Assembly: GCA_030704615.1 (NCBI GenBank) | Contig: CM060731.1 | Coordinates: 45,074,001-45,138,000 of the forward strand | Length of the DNA stretch: 64,000 nucleotides | Source: Takakia lepidozioides | Taxonomy: Eukaryota; Streptophyta; Takakiopsida; Takakiales; Takakiaceae | Direction: 5' to 3' | Made by a program: the position numbers and the translations under genes | The notes under the pieces: generated by a model | Seen by the model: the letters and a program-made list of their open reading frames with translations, nothing else | What the model was told of the DNA's origin: nothing | Databases searched by the model: none | In this document: positions 1-12,384 of the stretch, piece after piece | Layout of the letters: each line of letters starts with the position of its first letter | Numbering within the stretch: the stretch's first letter is position 1

Positions 1-83
1 TTGCGGAGCAACTGGATCTTATCATGCACTCGAAAACATATTGCAGAGAGATCTTGACCCTCTGGAGGAACCGTGATTGCTAG

Positions 84-2545
84 ATGGGCAGGGATGCGAC
101 AGACGCCCCTGCTCGGTTGGAAGAGTTATGGGATGGTGAAAAAATGAGGGTTTATCAAAAAATTTGGAACCCAGAGCAGGAGTGGGAGTTACCGACAGAG
201 TGCCCTAATTCAGCTTGTAGAATGGTGTACAATGCATTTCCAAGCAGGTCTGAATACTTGAGGCGTGGTTGGGACGATGTAAGAGCGGTGTATGACTTTG
301 AATGTTGGCGGTGTCAAGGCAGCATTGTAGCACCAAAGAAAATGTGCAAGGGTGACCCAAGGTACATCGCTTTGGGAGCCCATTGGGATGGGTTTTTGAC
401 AACAAGACGCAATTCAAGAAATTGTTGGGTACTAGAAGTAAATATCTTGAACGCAGGCAAGGGAAGTTCCATTAGTTTGTTGCCCGTGTTGTTCATTCCC
501 TTCAACACATGTCAAGAGGCTATTTTGGACAGGGTGAAGGATTCAAGGGCCTCCTTTTTACAACCTTTCATGGAGGAATTGGAGCAGATGTTTGTAGATG
601 GATTTCAAACCCATTTCCGATATCCTCCACGCTTGATTAGCAGACATCTGTCAACGGAGGAAGGGCCCGTAGTTATAAGGGCCATGTTGATGTTGTTCAG
701 GGGAGACCATCCTGCCCAATGCAAGATTGGAATGTTGAAGGCATCTGGTAAAGGGGGCTGCAGGAGGTGCGTAATGCATTCTACTTTGGTGGGTGGTCAA
801 TACGTGTATGATCATAACCGTCTGCAAGTTCATGATGCCCCTCGACGACGATCTGTTTAGGAATTGTTTAAGTGTGTTCGAAAGTGGAAACGTGCATCCA
901 CAAATGCTGTTCGAGAACAGCTTGGACGTGAGAGTGGTGTTTCAGGAGAGTCACCTCTTTGGCGGTTGTACCACCTCTATGCGTTTGACATCTCTCAAGA
1001 TCTAGTTTACGATATGATGCATATTGCAGGTTTGAACCTCTTCAAATACTTCATCTCCAAGCTATTCTCTGAAGTGGTTGGCCTCCAAGATGCCTCTGCG
1101 CTATTAGTAGAGATCACACATATATGCAAATGCGTCACCAGCACACGACCGTACGAACTCAAGCAAGGCAGGTGGCTGACTAATCCTGTAGAGAGGCATT
1201 CTGCATACATGGCTGAAGAAAATCAGCATTTCGTTCAATGGATGTTGCCGCACGTCCTTAATTTGCTGCACGGACGAATATCTCAGAGCAGGTGGACAAT
1301 TGGGTTCATTCTTGTGGATATTTCTCATTATTTTTTTAATTGGACAAGGAGGAAGGGATGGATGGTAGAGGACCTTGATGCTGTACGTGTCCTCCTCCAA
1401 GCATGGCGAGTGCACTCGGAGGAGCTGGATGGACCCAATGGTGCTCCTTTAGAACATGTTACAGGTGCTGCACATATTCTAGAAGATGTTCTTAGGTTTG
1501 GGCCCAATGATGTGTACTGGTGCTTTGCTTTTGAGCGCGAAGTCTCGCGCTATGGAAGAATAAAGACGAACCAAAAGTTCATGGAGACCACCTTTATTCA
1601 GTACTATTCACGGAGGCTTTTTAGCAGTGTGATGGATCAGGTTGGCGAGGAGAAGGATGGCCTCCAGATGGACCAGCGAGCCATTTTACTAATACACAAA
1701 CATCTTGTTTGTCCCACAGGTAATTGCATATGTTTATTATTTTTGTACCCAAATTGAGGGTGTCTAGAGCTTGTTGGCTGCCCAACTTCACTTGGTTTCC
1801 GCATCTTGTCCGAAATTTTTCTCACATAGTTTTTCCTTTGATGAGCAGGAGTTGATTGGGAGATTGAAGGCCGGTTTCGGTGTCCTCCGTGGCACAACAG
1901 GTGTGCCATGAGGGTAAGGAAGCCACAAAACTACTAAGGAACACGACTCATAACGCTTGTGCTGCAATGGTGCATCTCAAGGGGATTCTAATAGGAAACA
2001 ATGCTGTTGCGGGTGAAATTGCGTCCCCTGAAATTGATGAGTATTTGTGCATGCATATCATGGAGCAACAAAGAGATTCTTGGAGGGAAGGGGAATGGAC
2101 ATCCGCAATCCGCAAATTCAACTCCATCATGCTCCGGGGTGTCTTGTACAAAGTGGGCAGTGATGTAGTTGTTAAGCCAGATGATGTTCATGTAACACCC
2201 TTCAAAGTGAAAATCAGAACGATTTTCAGTCATGATTTTAGGAGCGAGGTTTCAGTCTACTTTGCTGCTGACTATTACTTGCATTTGCAGGCTGTGCAAG
2301 GACCCAACCGTGCACTTGTCGACCTTGTTGATGAAGTGACTGGGATGAACGTCATTCTTAAAGCCAAGATGTTTCTATTTGACTCCTCTTGCATTCGACC
2401 AATAGATTGCATCCTGCACAAGTTCATGGCAATAAATCAAGCACCTCAGAGACGAGCTTACAATATTGCATATGAGTTGCAAGATAACAAACGTCGCACA
2501 CGTTTGCTTACACAATGCCGAACTTTTCTTGAGGGTAGACTTTGA
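84..2545 (+). pseudogene. TNP2-like (CACTA/EnSpm-type) transposase relic
   Basis: A long transposase-like coding region is seen in one frame from 84 to about 1,719, broken by one in-frame TAG at 858-860. Before the stop there is a Cys-rich segment (GDHPAQCKIG followed by GGCRRC). After it come VSGESPLWRLYHLYAFD, a DLVYDMMH stretch and FGPNDVYWCFAFERE, all in the order known for the Tnp2 transposase domain and its DUF4218-like tail. The Asp in the YDMMH stretch is a candidate catalytic residue. A probable intron (GT at 1,720, AG at 1,847-1,848) separates the body from a further open stretch at 1,880-2,545 that resembles the C-terminal part of such proteins. The two parts are not in one continuous frame by the splice I chose, so a frameshift or another acceptor is possible. 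No start upstream of 84 and no terminal inverted repeats were identified; the 5' end may lie outside the window. Family assignment is fairly sure, subfamily is not. Confidence 0.72.
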
Positions 2546-3597
2546 GGTACACAAACAAACCAATCATTCCGATGTTTGTACTCGTTTCATGAGATTCTAT
2601 CCAAAAATCATTTGGACGGGCAACCAATCATTGACAGTTTGTGGGAATGGTAGCTTCCATTTTGAACGGAAGGGCGATGTGTTTTCCATATTTCATGTTG
2701 CCATGTGTGTCTTCATATTTGGTGTCTTCATACCTTTCTGTGGTGATGTACAGGATTTATATTTTCTCTTGTGGTTGGGATTGCATGATAGGCACAAAAA
2801 GACAGCTTTGAATGTAATGTGCTTGGATGTGCAGTCCTTTGGGTGGGCACTTTCCAACAAGCAATTATTCCACATCTATTTCAGGGTGAGTAGCTTCAAA
2901 GGTTCTAACTCTCCCTTTGTGTCACAACGTGCTCTGCTTCAGCACATCCCATATCACAGTCGCATATCTATGTGAGAGTGGGAGCTAGAGAAGCATTGCA
3001 TGAATCCCTTGTGTACAACCTTGATGTCTATACAAGCCCTTACATGAACTCTCAGTTCCCTGTTACAGGATGTCATCATTTGAAAAGAACAGCTCAAAGA
3101 CTGTGGGGAGTTGTGGCTGGACATTGTATGCACATTCAGTTTGTGAATTTCTCTGATCATAACAACCACAACTTTCTGAGAAGGGCCAGAACTGGGTGTG
3201 TCAAACAGTAACAGCAGAGGATCTGGGGAAAGATGAGGTGGATGTCGAGACTGTGGCTGCTGTAAGTTCTCTCATTTTGTCCACATCGTTGGCATTTACT
3301 GTGACTTGGATGGAAAGTAGTCTATGGTTTTGACGAAAGACTTCTAAGGAGGTTATATGCATATATTATATGCAACCTTTATTGAGAAGATTTATGTGGC
3401 AGCATAGGAGGTGTCATGCTCATCTAACGCATTTTCTTCCTGCGCATGAAGATTTAGCAAAGACTGGCGTCAGGGCTTTCAGACAAGTTGGACTCCCCTT
3501 ACACTATTCCAACAATTGCCCCTCGTCCTCTACTTATACTGAATGGTTTGTGTTGCTTCATCTTACTGGTGTTCAAAACAAGCAGGGAGCTACGTGA
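2546..3597. other. Non-coding flank of the TNP2 relic
   Basis: No open frame here reads like a conserved protein. It probably contains the 3' part of the TNP2 element, but I could not find its terminal CACTA end, so the element border is unknown. Confidence 0.4.
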
Positions 3598-3802
3598 GTG
3601 CCAACAAGTAAGGCAAGCCTAGGAGCTCTTGAAAAGGACAGAGTCAACTTAGTCTCTTCAGATCTTTCCAAGGAAATGACAACACTTGGAAAACTGGACA
3701 CATTCAAAGAAAGACTGGGACAACTAAAAAGTGCCAGTGGACAAAAGCACCTATCCCACAAATATATACAAACACATGCACCGTCCTCAGTGCCGGACTT
3801 GG

Positions 3803-3860
3803 GAAGTCGGGGATTCACAGCAAGCACGGCTAGTGACAGCAAGCACGGCTAGTGGGAGCA
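3803..3860. repeat. Short tandem duplication (18-bp unit, two copies)
   Basis: The unit CAGCAAGCACGGCTAGTG occurs twice in direct succession around 3,815-3,855, with a further partial GGAGCAAGC. It shifts the reading between neighbouring open frames. Confidence 0.7.
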
Positions 3861-4894
3861 AGCTTGAAATTTATTGTGATGTTCACTTACTCAGTTCTAG
3901 TCCACGAGGCCTGACTATAGACAGGTTAAGAGATGAGAGTCAAGGGCGCTTGCGGAAACCACCCTCCATGAATTCAATTGGGTCGGTCTTGCCCCACTCA
4001 TTGTCTATAGGGTCGAATGGATGTGAGAGAGGCAGTGGATTTGGATCTCATGTGAAGGCATTATCTTCATCAAAATTTTCTCGAAGCAGCAATGGCACAT
4101 CATACAAAAAAGAGACTCCTCCAGAGGATGATGATGCCATAGGTCAGTTATTCATGTCCCAATCAACTACTCTCACAAACCTCCTACTATCAATATCTTA
4201 TTGACCACATAGGGTGCAATACCTAGGTTGAAGCAAAGCTCATTTAAGTATTGGATGCATATTCCCTTCCTGATGTGAACTTTGTTACAAGCAGCTAGCA
4301 TCTTTCTCACAAAGGAGCGAAGGCAAGACAACATAAACACAATGCGAGATGACACAAATGAAAGACAACATGATGGGGTCAATTTGAGCCTGTTTCAAGT
4401 CAGAAAAACATGCCAAATGGAAAAGAAGCAAGTGAGGTTAGTCCTTCAAACCTCAGTGGGGGAAACATGACGACTGTGACTTTACATACAGGCATGTTTG
4501 GAAAAGCTGTGAATGATACTAATGAAAGCTCCCACATCACTGGCAACAGCAATAGTGGGAGTAGCAATGGCGCTTGGCCCGTACTAGATGAAAGAAATGT
4601 GGAAGAGACAGTTCGGAATCAACATTCTTCTCTCCCCAGTGTCGTGAAGGAATCTGGTGAAGGAATCTAGTTTTGGTACTGGAGCCCCCACTGTGGTTGT
4701 TGCGTGCTCCGGGCTTTACAAGCGTGTTAAGCCCAAATTTTCTGGTTAGTTAGCAGCCCCCTTCTCATTCGTTCATGTACAGGACTATTGTTTATAACTC
4801 TTCGTCTGCCATGGGTTGAGAATGTTGAGATGTTGTCGATGGGTGCTTCATCTCCATGTGAACGAGAGAATGTACCCATAAGCTGTTGTTTGTG

Positions 4895-4921
4895 TGAGGG
4901 AGGGAGGGAGGGAGGGAAGGG
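4895..4921 (+). repeat. (GGGA)n microsatellite
   Basis: Five to six GGGA units in a row, inside a purine-rich tract. Confidence 0.85.
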
Positions 4922-5401
4922 GAGCAAGGGCGAGAGAGGGAGCGAGCCCTTGAAGCGGTGGAAAAGAGACCCAATTAATGTGTTAACAAAGGAGAGTACC
5001 GTTACTTTGACTATTCTGTTGGTGCAAGCCCTGCAAGACGAGTATTGAGGGAAAATAAGGTTGCAACAAGCCAAGGGTCAGAAGTGTTAGTGGACAACAA
5101 CAAGATGAATCCTGAGAGCTTCCGAGGCTGTTTGGCCTGCAACATAAATGAAGATGGTAATGGTACCGGTGATATTTCAGTTGATCCTAGGAAGCGAAAA
5201 GCTGAGGGGAAGCCTTCCAGTGGGGATACCTCCCTACTTTTAACAGGGGAACCTTCTCCTAGGAACTCCTCTTTACTTCGGACAGATGATGGAGTGGCAG
5301 CTGCCTATTATGCAGTAGTGGTTACTTCACAATATCAAAAACTGTTTATGCTCCTCGTCTGGGAGAGTACACACTGGTTTCTTTTCATCTTAGAACACTA
5401 A

Positions 5402-8400
5402 TATCCTACATTATATCCAAAGATGCAGCCATGAGAATTGTGCATGTAATTAGTTCACGGTTTCTGGCGAAGAATAAGTTTCCTCGGTCAAGTTTTCACA
5501 TGGAAATATCAATCAAATTTCCTCATTTCCAGTTTTCAAGTGGAAATGTAGAACAATTTTCAAGTTTGCTCATGTGGTATTACCAAATTTCCACCACAAG
5601 TTTATTCTCTAGCAGGGAAATTCGAAATAAGTGCCTCCTACGTATTAAGGGAAATGGTCATAACCTCCTTGTGATGAGGTTCCCCTTTCACAACCCACGG
5701 AGCTTAACCCACAGCAGCAGTACATGAGTCCACCAGTTTCCAATACTCCTTTGCTTTCTGCTCCTTCTCCAGGACATGAGTCCAGACATTTGCAAGTCAT
5801 TGACTTTCTTGGTCAATGCTGTTCGGTCATGATTTAGTCCTAGCAACATGAACAGCAAGCACCACCAGGAAATTCACAACATGGATGATCCCACAGACCA
5901 AAATTACGTTGCTTGTTTTCTCTAAGGAGGTCACATTTCCAATTAGTTGTTTGTTTGGAGTTAGCCTGACAAAACACCAAAACTAAACAGCATGTTCCTC
6001 CCATTTCGCTTCTCCATGTAACCTCATGTCAAGAAACAACCCAACCCTGTCACTGTAGATTTAGAAAGCTCAAAAACTTTTTGATAGATATACAATGAAC
6101 TAGTAAGAGGCAATGCTACAGTAAACCTTTGCCCTGATGATTGGAACAGCCCGCACAGGGCTGTGTTTCCAAGACTGTTTTTGAAGCACTTGCCTAATTT
6201 GGACTTATTGACAGTACTATGGGCAGTACTTGATGATGACTTTCACAGTGAGGACACATCAATCTGTTGTCAGTGACATCCTAAGGTAAACTACAAACAC
6301 AGATCTTTCTAATGTATCAGTCCACAAGACAAATCTAGAAACTCCGAGAGAGAGATAACAAAACAAAACCTTAAAATGTAAGCACCAAATACAACTTCTG
6401 TATTTGAGGTAGCCTGGTGCCACAACGCTGTTTTGAGCCATTTGTGGATTTCTGATTTGGTAAATTCAAATAGACAAGACTTTCATCTTAACAATATACA
6501 CAACTGGTCTCTGATACACAACTGGCAATGTTTGAATAGAGACGTCTATCTATCAACTGACAGGCAATGATCAGAAAAGCTCAACCTTAAAAAACTGGAA
6601 TAACCTTCACATGATATATGCCTTTACATTGAAGCATCACTATATGAAAGTAATGAGATTCACTGGCTGCAGAATTACACATAGCAGGCAGCAGGCAGGC
6701 ACATGTTAATGTCTGCAAAGGATGGCCGCAATGTTGATCAGTCATCAAAGCGGATGGAACCATGCATCATTCAAAAAAATTCTAGACAACCTCCCAAGAC
6801 GGCAATCAAGGCTGCTCATCCCTTAACCGTCATACAAGGCTGCCATCTCCTCAACAGATCCTTGGCAAACATTGAAGTGAAGCCCAGTGAAGCAACCGGT
6901 TGAGGAGTTGGAAAACATGTCACAGATACATTCTTGGTATTCTCAGCTACTGAAAATAGTCATGAAAGATCTTAAGTAGCTGTGTTTTAAACATCATCGA
7001 ATACCAGATGCACAGTGCACCAGCACACCTCAATCACATCAGACTCTACCGTGACTGTGAGAAGAACCCATCCTCAACTAACCAAGAAACACTGGAGAGC
7101 AAACAGAGGCTCAAAATGAGCAAACATTTGGTCAGCTTCAAGCCTGAGCACTTTGCAGGCATCACCTGTAATTCTGGTAAGGTAGCATAAGACAGAATTT
7201 ACTAGGTGAACCAGGAAGAACTTCTACCGCCTGAACTTCCACAAACTTTGCAAGGATCGTCTGCAAGGTAAAAAGCTGATTTCCTCATAACGAGAAAAAT
7301 CGACTAATCATGTGATCAGCATTAGCATGGCTTGGAAATCATTGGAAATCGGATTAGTTCCACGACTGAAGAGAAATAAAGTAAAACTGTCTCATGCACA
7401 AAATCCTATAATGCTCACCAAACGCAAGTAAAGAGCTTCTCAGAAGGGATGATCAGCTACAAATAGTGAGGAAATTGCTTTGTTCGAAAGGGGACAAAGG
7501 GAGCAACTCTTAAAGACAACCACTACCATCCCCATCGAAGGATGAAATAAATGATCCTCTACTCCCGAACATGATCTTCCACCTTTCCTTTTCTAAGACT
7601 GAGTTACACCGAAGAGATCGTGTGAAAAGACTGCTGCTCAAAGCAATCGTTCTGTGTGCGGCAGCTACATCTGCGAGAATGAAAGCGATCCTTCACAGCA
7701 ACGAGTCTATGCACTAGACGCGGACAACATGCCTGGTAAAGTCCGTCAGAGAAGTTTATTAAATAAAACTGCACAGTGTTTCCACCTAAGCAGCAAAAGT
7801 CTCATCATCCGGGTCGATTGGACAAATAACTGGCGAAGCTACAATACGACAGACCATGACCCGTAACGAAAGTGGCCCACTGTGTATCGAGGTGAGACAC
7901 ACGTGCCCGAACGCAGTAGAAAGAAGATAAAAACCGAAAAGCTCAAGAAATAATAGCTGGTCGTCTGATAATACTGCGCAAGTGAAACAGACTTGCGAGA
8001 GAAAGAATACAGTGCTTCCCCAAATAGGGGCAGGCCAGCCGAAGAAAGCTGAAAGCTTCGGCTACCATCCACCTCGATCAGAAGTCATTGTATCTCAGCT
8101 TTATTACTCTACTTCTTTTTCATGTGCGGACCAGTTTCATCTTAGATATTCTATGGTCTACAGGCATTCAGTGATCACCAAATTTTATTTAAACTCTACT
8201 CTAATCCTCCGAAACTTCTAAACAACCACTCACTAGCAAGGAAAAAGGAGGGCAAAGCCCCTCTGCCACTCTCTTATGGTCCCCACCGTGGGCTCATAGT
8301 GCTCAAAAGGAAACTCCAAAAAAAGGAGACTTTAACAGTGTGTCTCAAGATCTGGGTACGAAAAACATCACCCATATCTGCCCAATACACCCAAAGCAGC

Positions 8401-8700
8401 TGTCCCGCACTGCGTGTGCGAGAGAGATAGAGAGAGGAAGAGAAGAGAGATCCAACAACACTACGCAAAAAAGGACAGATTACTGGAAACCAAAGCTTAC
8501 ATACGAACCTAGCGACAGTCACAGAGTAACAACAAACAACCCACAAGCAAGAAGCTGCTTGGAAGCGGCATATAAGAGTGTGGAAGGTGAAAGCAAATGA
8601 TACGAAAGACTGAGCGAGGAGGCAGTGAGAGGGTACAAAGCAAATCGCTAGCTTGCAGGTCTTCCCTGTCTCGCCGCCACTGCAGAAGCAAAGTGAATGA
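5402..8700. other. Intergenic region upstream of LepA
   Basis: No convincing gene. Frames on both strands are short and lack recognisable domains. A purine-rich GAGA tract lies at about 8,420-8,450 and an AT-rich, stop-rich stretch covers 5,700-7,600. Long 5' or 3' untranslated exons could lie here, but nothing in the sequence decides it. Confidence 0.5.
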
Positions 8701-8707
8701 GTAAGGC

Positions 8708-8947
8708 ACATCTCTAGGGTTGAGGGGGCCTTTTTGTAGACCCAGTTGATGCTTGTAAGATTCCACCAATTGATGATGGGTACCACACTGCCCTCTGCTG
8801 ACCAGAATTTGAACTCAGGGTCACTTGGTTGGCAAGTGCAGCAGGAGTACCCACACTACTGAGAACTCCTTGCTGCTGCATATCTTCTTCTTCTCTTTCT
8901 GTGGTGCTCAACAGAGTTCGAAAAATGTCAATCTGTCGTTGCATCAA
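8708..8947 (-). CDS. Small divergent open frame of unknown function
   Basis: A 77-codon minus-strand frame begins with MMQRQIDIFRTLL and continues with an Asp/Glu-rich segment and a Ser/Gln-rich tail. Its composition is less random than other short frames nearby, and it faces away from the LepA start with under 100 bp between them. It could be an upstream antisense exon, part of a divergent transcript, or chance. I do not recognise it. Confidence 0.15.
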
Positions 8948-9014
8948 GGTGCTCCTTTTTCGTTCTTTGGATTGCAGAGTTTACTGAGCGTGGGTTTGGA
9001 TTGAGGCAGAAAGC

Positions 9015-11235
9015 ATGGCCACAATGATGGCTGCAGCGACTGCCATTTCGGCCTTGGGAGGACGTTTATCTGCAAGGGAATCTCCTGGAACTAGCACAAC
9101 CGGTGTGGTGCAGAGCGCCCCTGTCCGAGCTTTGGCATCTGCTTCGAACCTCGTAAGAGCCTGAATTTTATCACATTCATGCATTTTGTAATTGGTGCCA
9201 TGTAAGTATGCTATCCTCATAAAGGTTTGTCTTTTGTCTCTCGCAGCTAGTGTCTGTGCAATTGACAAGGCAAAAGCGCAGCAGGGTTGTTGTGCATTGC
9301 GATATTTCTCAAGGACTAGGGCCCCAGGTCCGGGCAGCGGGAGCTGTCGAAGCGAAGCCCGTGAAGGTTGTCACAGAAAAGAGCAAGGCTGAAGCTGTTG
9401 AAGATGGAAAGGATCGTCTTGCCAAGGTGCCAGTCTCACACATCAGGAATTTTTCCATTATTGCGCATATTGATCATGGAAAGTCTACCCTGGCGGACAA
9501 ATTACTGCAGACAACAGGCACAGTATTAGCTAGAGACATGAAGGAGCAATTCCTTGATAACATGGACCTTGAAAGAGAGCGGGGCATCACCATCAAGCTC
9601 CAGGCTGCGCGAATGCGGTATGTGGGCAATGATGGTGATGCATACTGCCTGAACCTCATTGACACTCCTGGCCATGTCGATTTCTCGTATGAGGTCTCTC
9701 GATCTTTGGCTGCCTGTGAGGGTGCGCTTCTAGTGGTCGATGCCTCTCAGGGAGTGGAGGCCCAGACACTGGCGAATGTATACCTGGCGCTGGAGAGCAA
9801 TTTGGAAATCATTCCAGTGTTGAATAAGATTGACCTTCCAGGAGCTGATCCCGAACGAGTCAGAAAGGAAATTGAAGACATTGTTGGGTTGGATTGCAGT
9901 GAAGCCATTCTGTGCTCTGCAAAGGAGGGCATAGGCATTCAAGAGATATTGGAGTCTATTGTGCAGAAGGTGCCAGCTCCCAAAAATACAGCAAAGGACC
10001 CCCTAAGAGCCCTGATTTTTGATAGTTACTATGATTCCTACAGAGGGGTGATTGTCTATTGTAGGGTGATGGATGGAACCCTCAAGAAGGGCGATGGTAT
10101 CCAGTTCATGGCCAGTGGCAAGGAGTATGAGGTTGACGAGGTGGGCGTGTTGTCACCCACACAAATGCCTGTGAAGGAGCTCTATGCCGGAGAGGTGGGT
10201 TATGTAGCAGCTTCCATCAGGTCTGTGGCTGACGCAAGAGTAGGTGACACAATCACTGCGAGTGGAAGAAAAGCTTCACAAGCCCTGCCAGGCTACCAGG
10301 AGGCTACTCCCATGGTGTTTTGTGGTCTCTTCCCAATTGAAGCTGACCAGTTTCCGGAGCTGCGAGACGCTTTGGAGAAATTGCAGCTAAATGATGCGGC
10401 TTTGAAATTTGAGCCAGAGACATCCAGTGCTATGGGCTTTGGCTTTCGGTGTGGCTTCCTTGGGCTTCTTCACATGGAGATTGTCCAGGAAAGGTTGGAG
10501 AGGGAGTACAATCTCAATTTGATCACCACTGCTCCCAGTGTGGTGTATCGTGTTCTCTGTGCTGATGGGTCAACAGTGGATTGCTCCAACCCATCAGCAC
10601 TACCTGAAGCAGGCATCCGCAGGTCAATTGAAGAACCTTATGTGAAGATTGAGTTGCTAACACCCAAAGACTATATTGGACCTTTGATGGAGTTGGCACA
10701 AGACAGACGTGGTGAGTTTAAAGAGATGAAGTTTATTACAGAAAGTCGTGCAGCCCTCGTGTATGCACTACCTTTAGCTGAGATGGTAGGGGAATTTTTT
10801 GACCAGCTGAAGTCTCGAAGCAAGGGCTATGCAAGCATGGAGTACTCTCTTACAGGGTATCGTGAAAGTAAGTTGGTGAGACTTGACATTCTGATCAATG
10901 AAGAGATTGTGGACCCTCTTGCAGTCATTGTGCATCAGGATAAAGCCTATAGTGTGGGCCGGGCGCTCACACAGAAGTTGAAAAAGCTGATTCCCCGGCA
11001 ACTTTTCAAAATCCCCATTCAGGCGTGCATTGGGTCCAAGGTGATTGCCAGTGAGGCAATTGCAGCCATGCGTAAGGATGTTCTAGCCAAATGCTATGGT
11101 GGTGATATTACAAGGAAAAAGAAATTGCTCAAGAAACAAGCAGAGGGCAAGAAACGCATGAAATCCGTAGGCCGCGTTGATGTCCCACAAGATGCTTTCA
11201 TGGCTATTCTCCGGCTCGAGAAGGAAGTGGTGTAA
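9015..11235 (+). CDS. LEPA: Chloroplast elongation factor 4 (LepA GTPase)
   Basis: LepA/EF4 binds the ribosome and promotes back-translocation or correct initiation and assembly; the plant plastid form supports chloroplast translation. Two coding exons are read: 9,015-9,152 and 9,247-11,235, with a 94-bp phase-0 intron (GTAAG...TCTCGCAG). The product is 708 residues, close to the family size once a transit peptide is allowed for. Exon 1 (46 codons) is Ala/Ser/Thr-rich with almost no acidic residues, typical of a plastid transit peptide. The GTPase motifs are complete: AHIDHGKST near residue 119, [21 protein letters not shown] and SAKEG. EF-G-like domains follow, then the LepA-specific C-terminal domain ending in [15 protein letters not shown]. 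The start at 9,015 is chosen because it gives the transit peptide and joins in frame; a second Met three codons on is an alternative. The gene is intact. A mitochondrial GUF1 product is the alternative, less likely given the N-terminus. Confidence 0.95.
9153..9246 (+). other. Intron 1 of LepA
   Basis: Canonical GTAAGA donor and a pyrimidine-rich CTCTCGCAG acceptor. Removing it joins the transit-peptide exon to the GTPase exon in phase 0. Confidence 0.85.
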
Positions 11236-11689
11236 ATTGTCCATGTACGCTAGGATGGGGAAAGGGCAGAACTTTGTTCGATGCCCTTGGCTCTCGTGTC
11301 ACCTCGTTATTCTTTACGTGGCTCTCAAGTGAGCTGGAATTCCTTAAGTTTAGAGGCAGTACAAGTAGAAAAGAGACTCACGTAGAAGCTCAGGTGTACT
11401 GTGGGAGGAAACAGTACAGGATATATTTTCTTAGAAGGAAGCCTTCAGACAACGCAAGAAATGTGCTAGGTTTCTTACCATAAATGGTCTTCAAAGGCTT
11501 AACCAATCCTGATGATCTTACACTCGACAAAATTTGCCCACCACCAGTTGACTGTGACTGTTGTGGTGTCTAGGTTGTGTGTGAAAGGAAACCATGACTT
11601 CTCCATCAAAAGGTATCATCCCTTTTGGGTGACGTTTAATGGTACTAGCAAGAATGATGTGGAGCATGAGTTGTCTTCTCTACTGTCTT
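11236..11689 (+). other. LepA 3' flank
   Basis: Likely 3' untranslated sequence. No clear polyadenylation signal was found and no other gene is visible. Confidence 0.5.
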
Positions 11690-12010
11690 CTTCTGACAAA
11701 GTTAGGCATAAAACTTCCCTGAACCTGTTTCCAGTTGTGAGTTGGGTGAGGACCTTAAGGATGATCTGAAGGGCCTACCTACCCTAGACTGAAATGTAAA
11801 CTAAAAGTTGGGGAGTCTACCAGAGAGGAAAGGGAGATGCTCAATGCCCAATGTGTGGGCGGCCTGAAGACAATATCCATTTTCTCACAGTAAATTCTTG
11901 TCAACCATCAAGAACATAGTCATAGTCCCTGCTCTGTCCATCAACCTTCAAAGTCTCCAGGCTGAGCCTGAAGCCCTGACCCTGTTGGGGTCTAATTCAG
12001 TATTGCTCTG
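11690..12010 (+). mobile_element. Old fragment of the APC7-type LINE, 3' region
   Basis: The translation follows the C-terminal part of the intact LINE at 40,916-44,569. In order it shows KTSLNLFPV, DDLKGLPTL, a CPMCGRPEDNIHFL zinc-finger half and SLQAEPEALTLL. It contains deletions and frameshifts, so it is older than copies A and B. It lies on the plus strand about 450 bp after the LepA stop. Confidence 0.85.
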
Positions 12011-12384
12011 GTACGGACTTTTGAACATAGCAGTTGGGTCTAATCCAATTTCTCACATTTTGAAAAAGAGACGTCCCCATGTTATCACTAAGGTTAGTTG
12101 AGTCCCCAAGTTTTCAATACTAGTTTGGTATATGTAAATCAAGCCGCGAACTGGTATCTCACTAAGACTGGTAGGTATCAAGTATCAACCTGGGTCCTGG
12201 TAGAGCCAATGAAATGGATTTAATAAATTTTTGGCAAAGAAGAGATGGCACAATGAAGTGCAACAATGGTAGTGGCGGGAGTAAAGCTTGATACAATCCG
12301 TGAGTGCCAAACATCTCCCTCTACCAGATTAACTCCAATCAGTGAAGCCTTCCACTCCAATACCATCACAAATGCGAAGCAAAA
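12011..12384. other. Unassigned spacer between LINE fragment and copia relic
   Basis: No gene or repeat structure recognised. The left break of the copia element falls near 12,385. Confidence 0.4.

Larger units (their letters stand above)
3598..5330 (+). other. Unrecognised multi-exon coding-like stretch
   Basis: Several plus-strand blocks read like a low-complexity, Ser-rich nuclear protein instead of transposon sequence. One block lies at about 3,850-4,140 and ends in an acidic PPEDDDAI stretch just before a possible GT donor (AG|GTCAGT). Another lies at 4,410-4,665, rich in Ser, Asn and Gly. A third, at about 4,990-5,320, contains GASPARRVL, DPRKRKAEGKPSSG and GEPSPRNSSLL and ends near a possible donor. 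The blocks lie in different frames and could be joined by short introns. A basic KRK cluster followed by Ser/Pro repeats suggests a nuclear protein, but no domain is recognised. It could be the 3' part of a host gene, a gene fragment captured by the adjacent TNP2 element, or chance. The start, the end and the exon limits are uncertain. Confidence 0.25.

Noticed and set aside
2466-2975. 169-codon plus-strand frame
   Set aside because: It overlaps the end of the transposase frame out of phase and has a hydrophobic, random-looking composition.
8274-8786. 170-codon minus-strand open frame upstream of LepA
   Set aside because: Composition is rich in Cys, Phe, Trp and Leu with no domain, and a shorter frame overlaps it; most likely chance.
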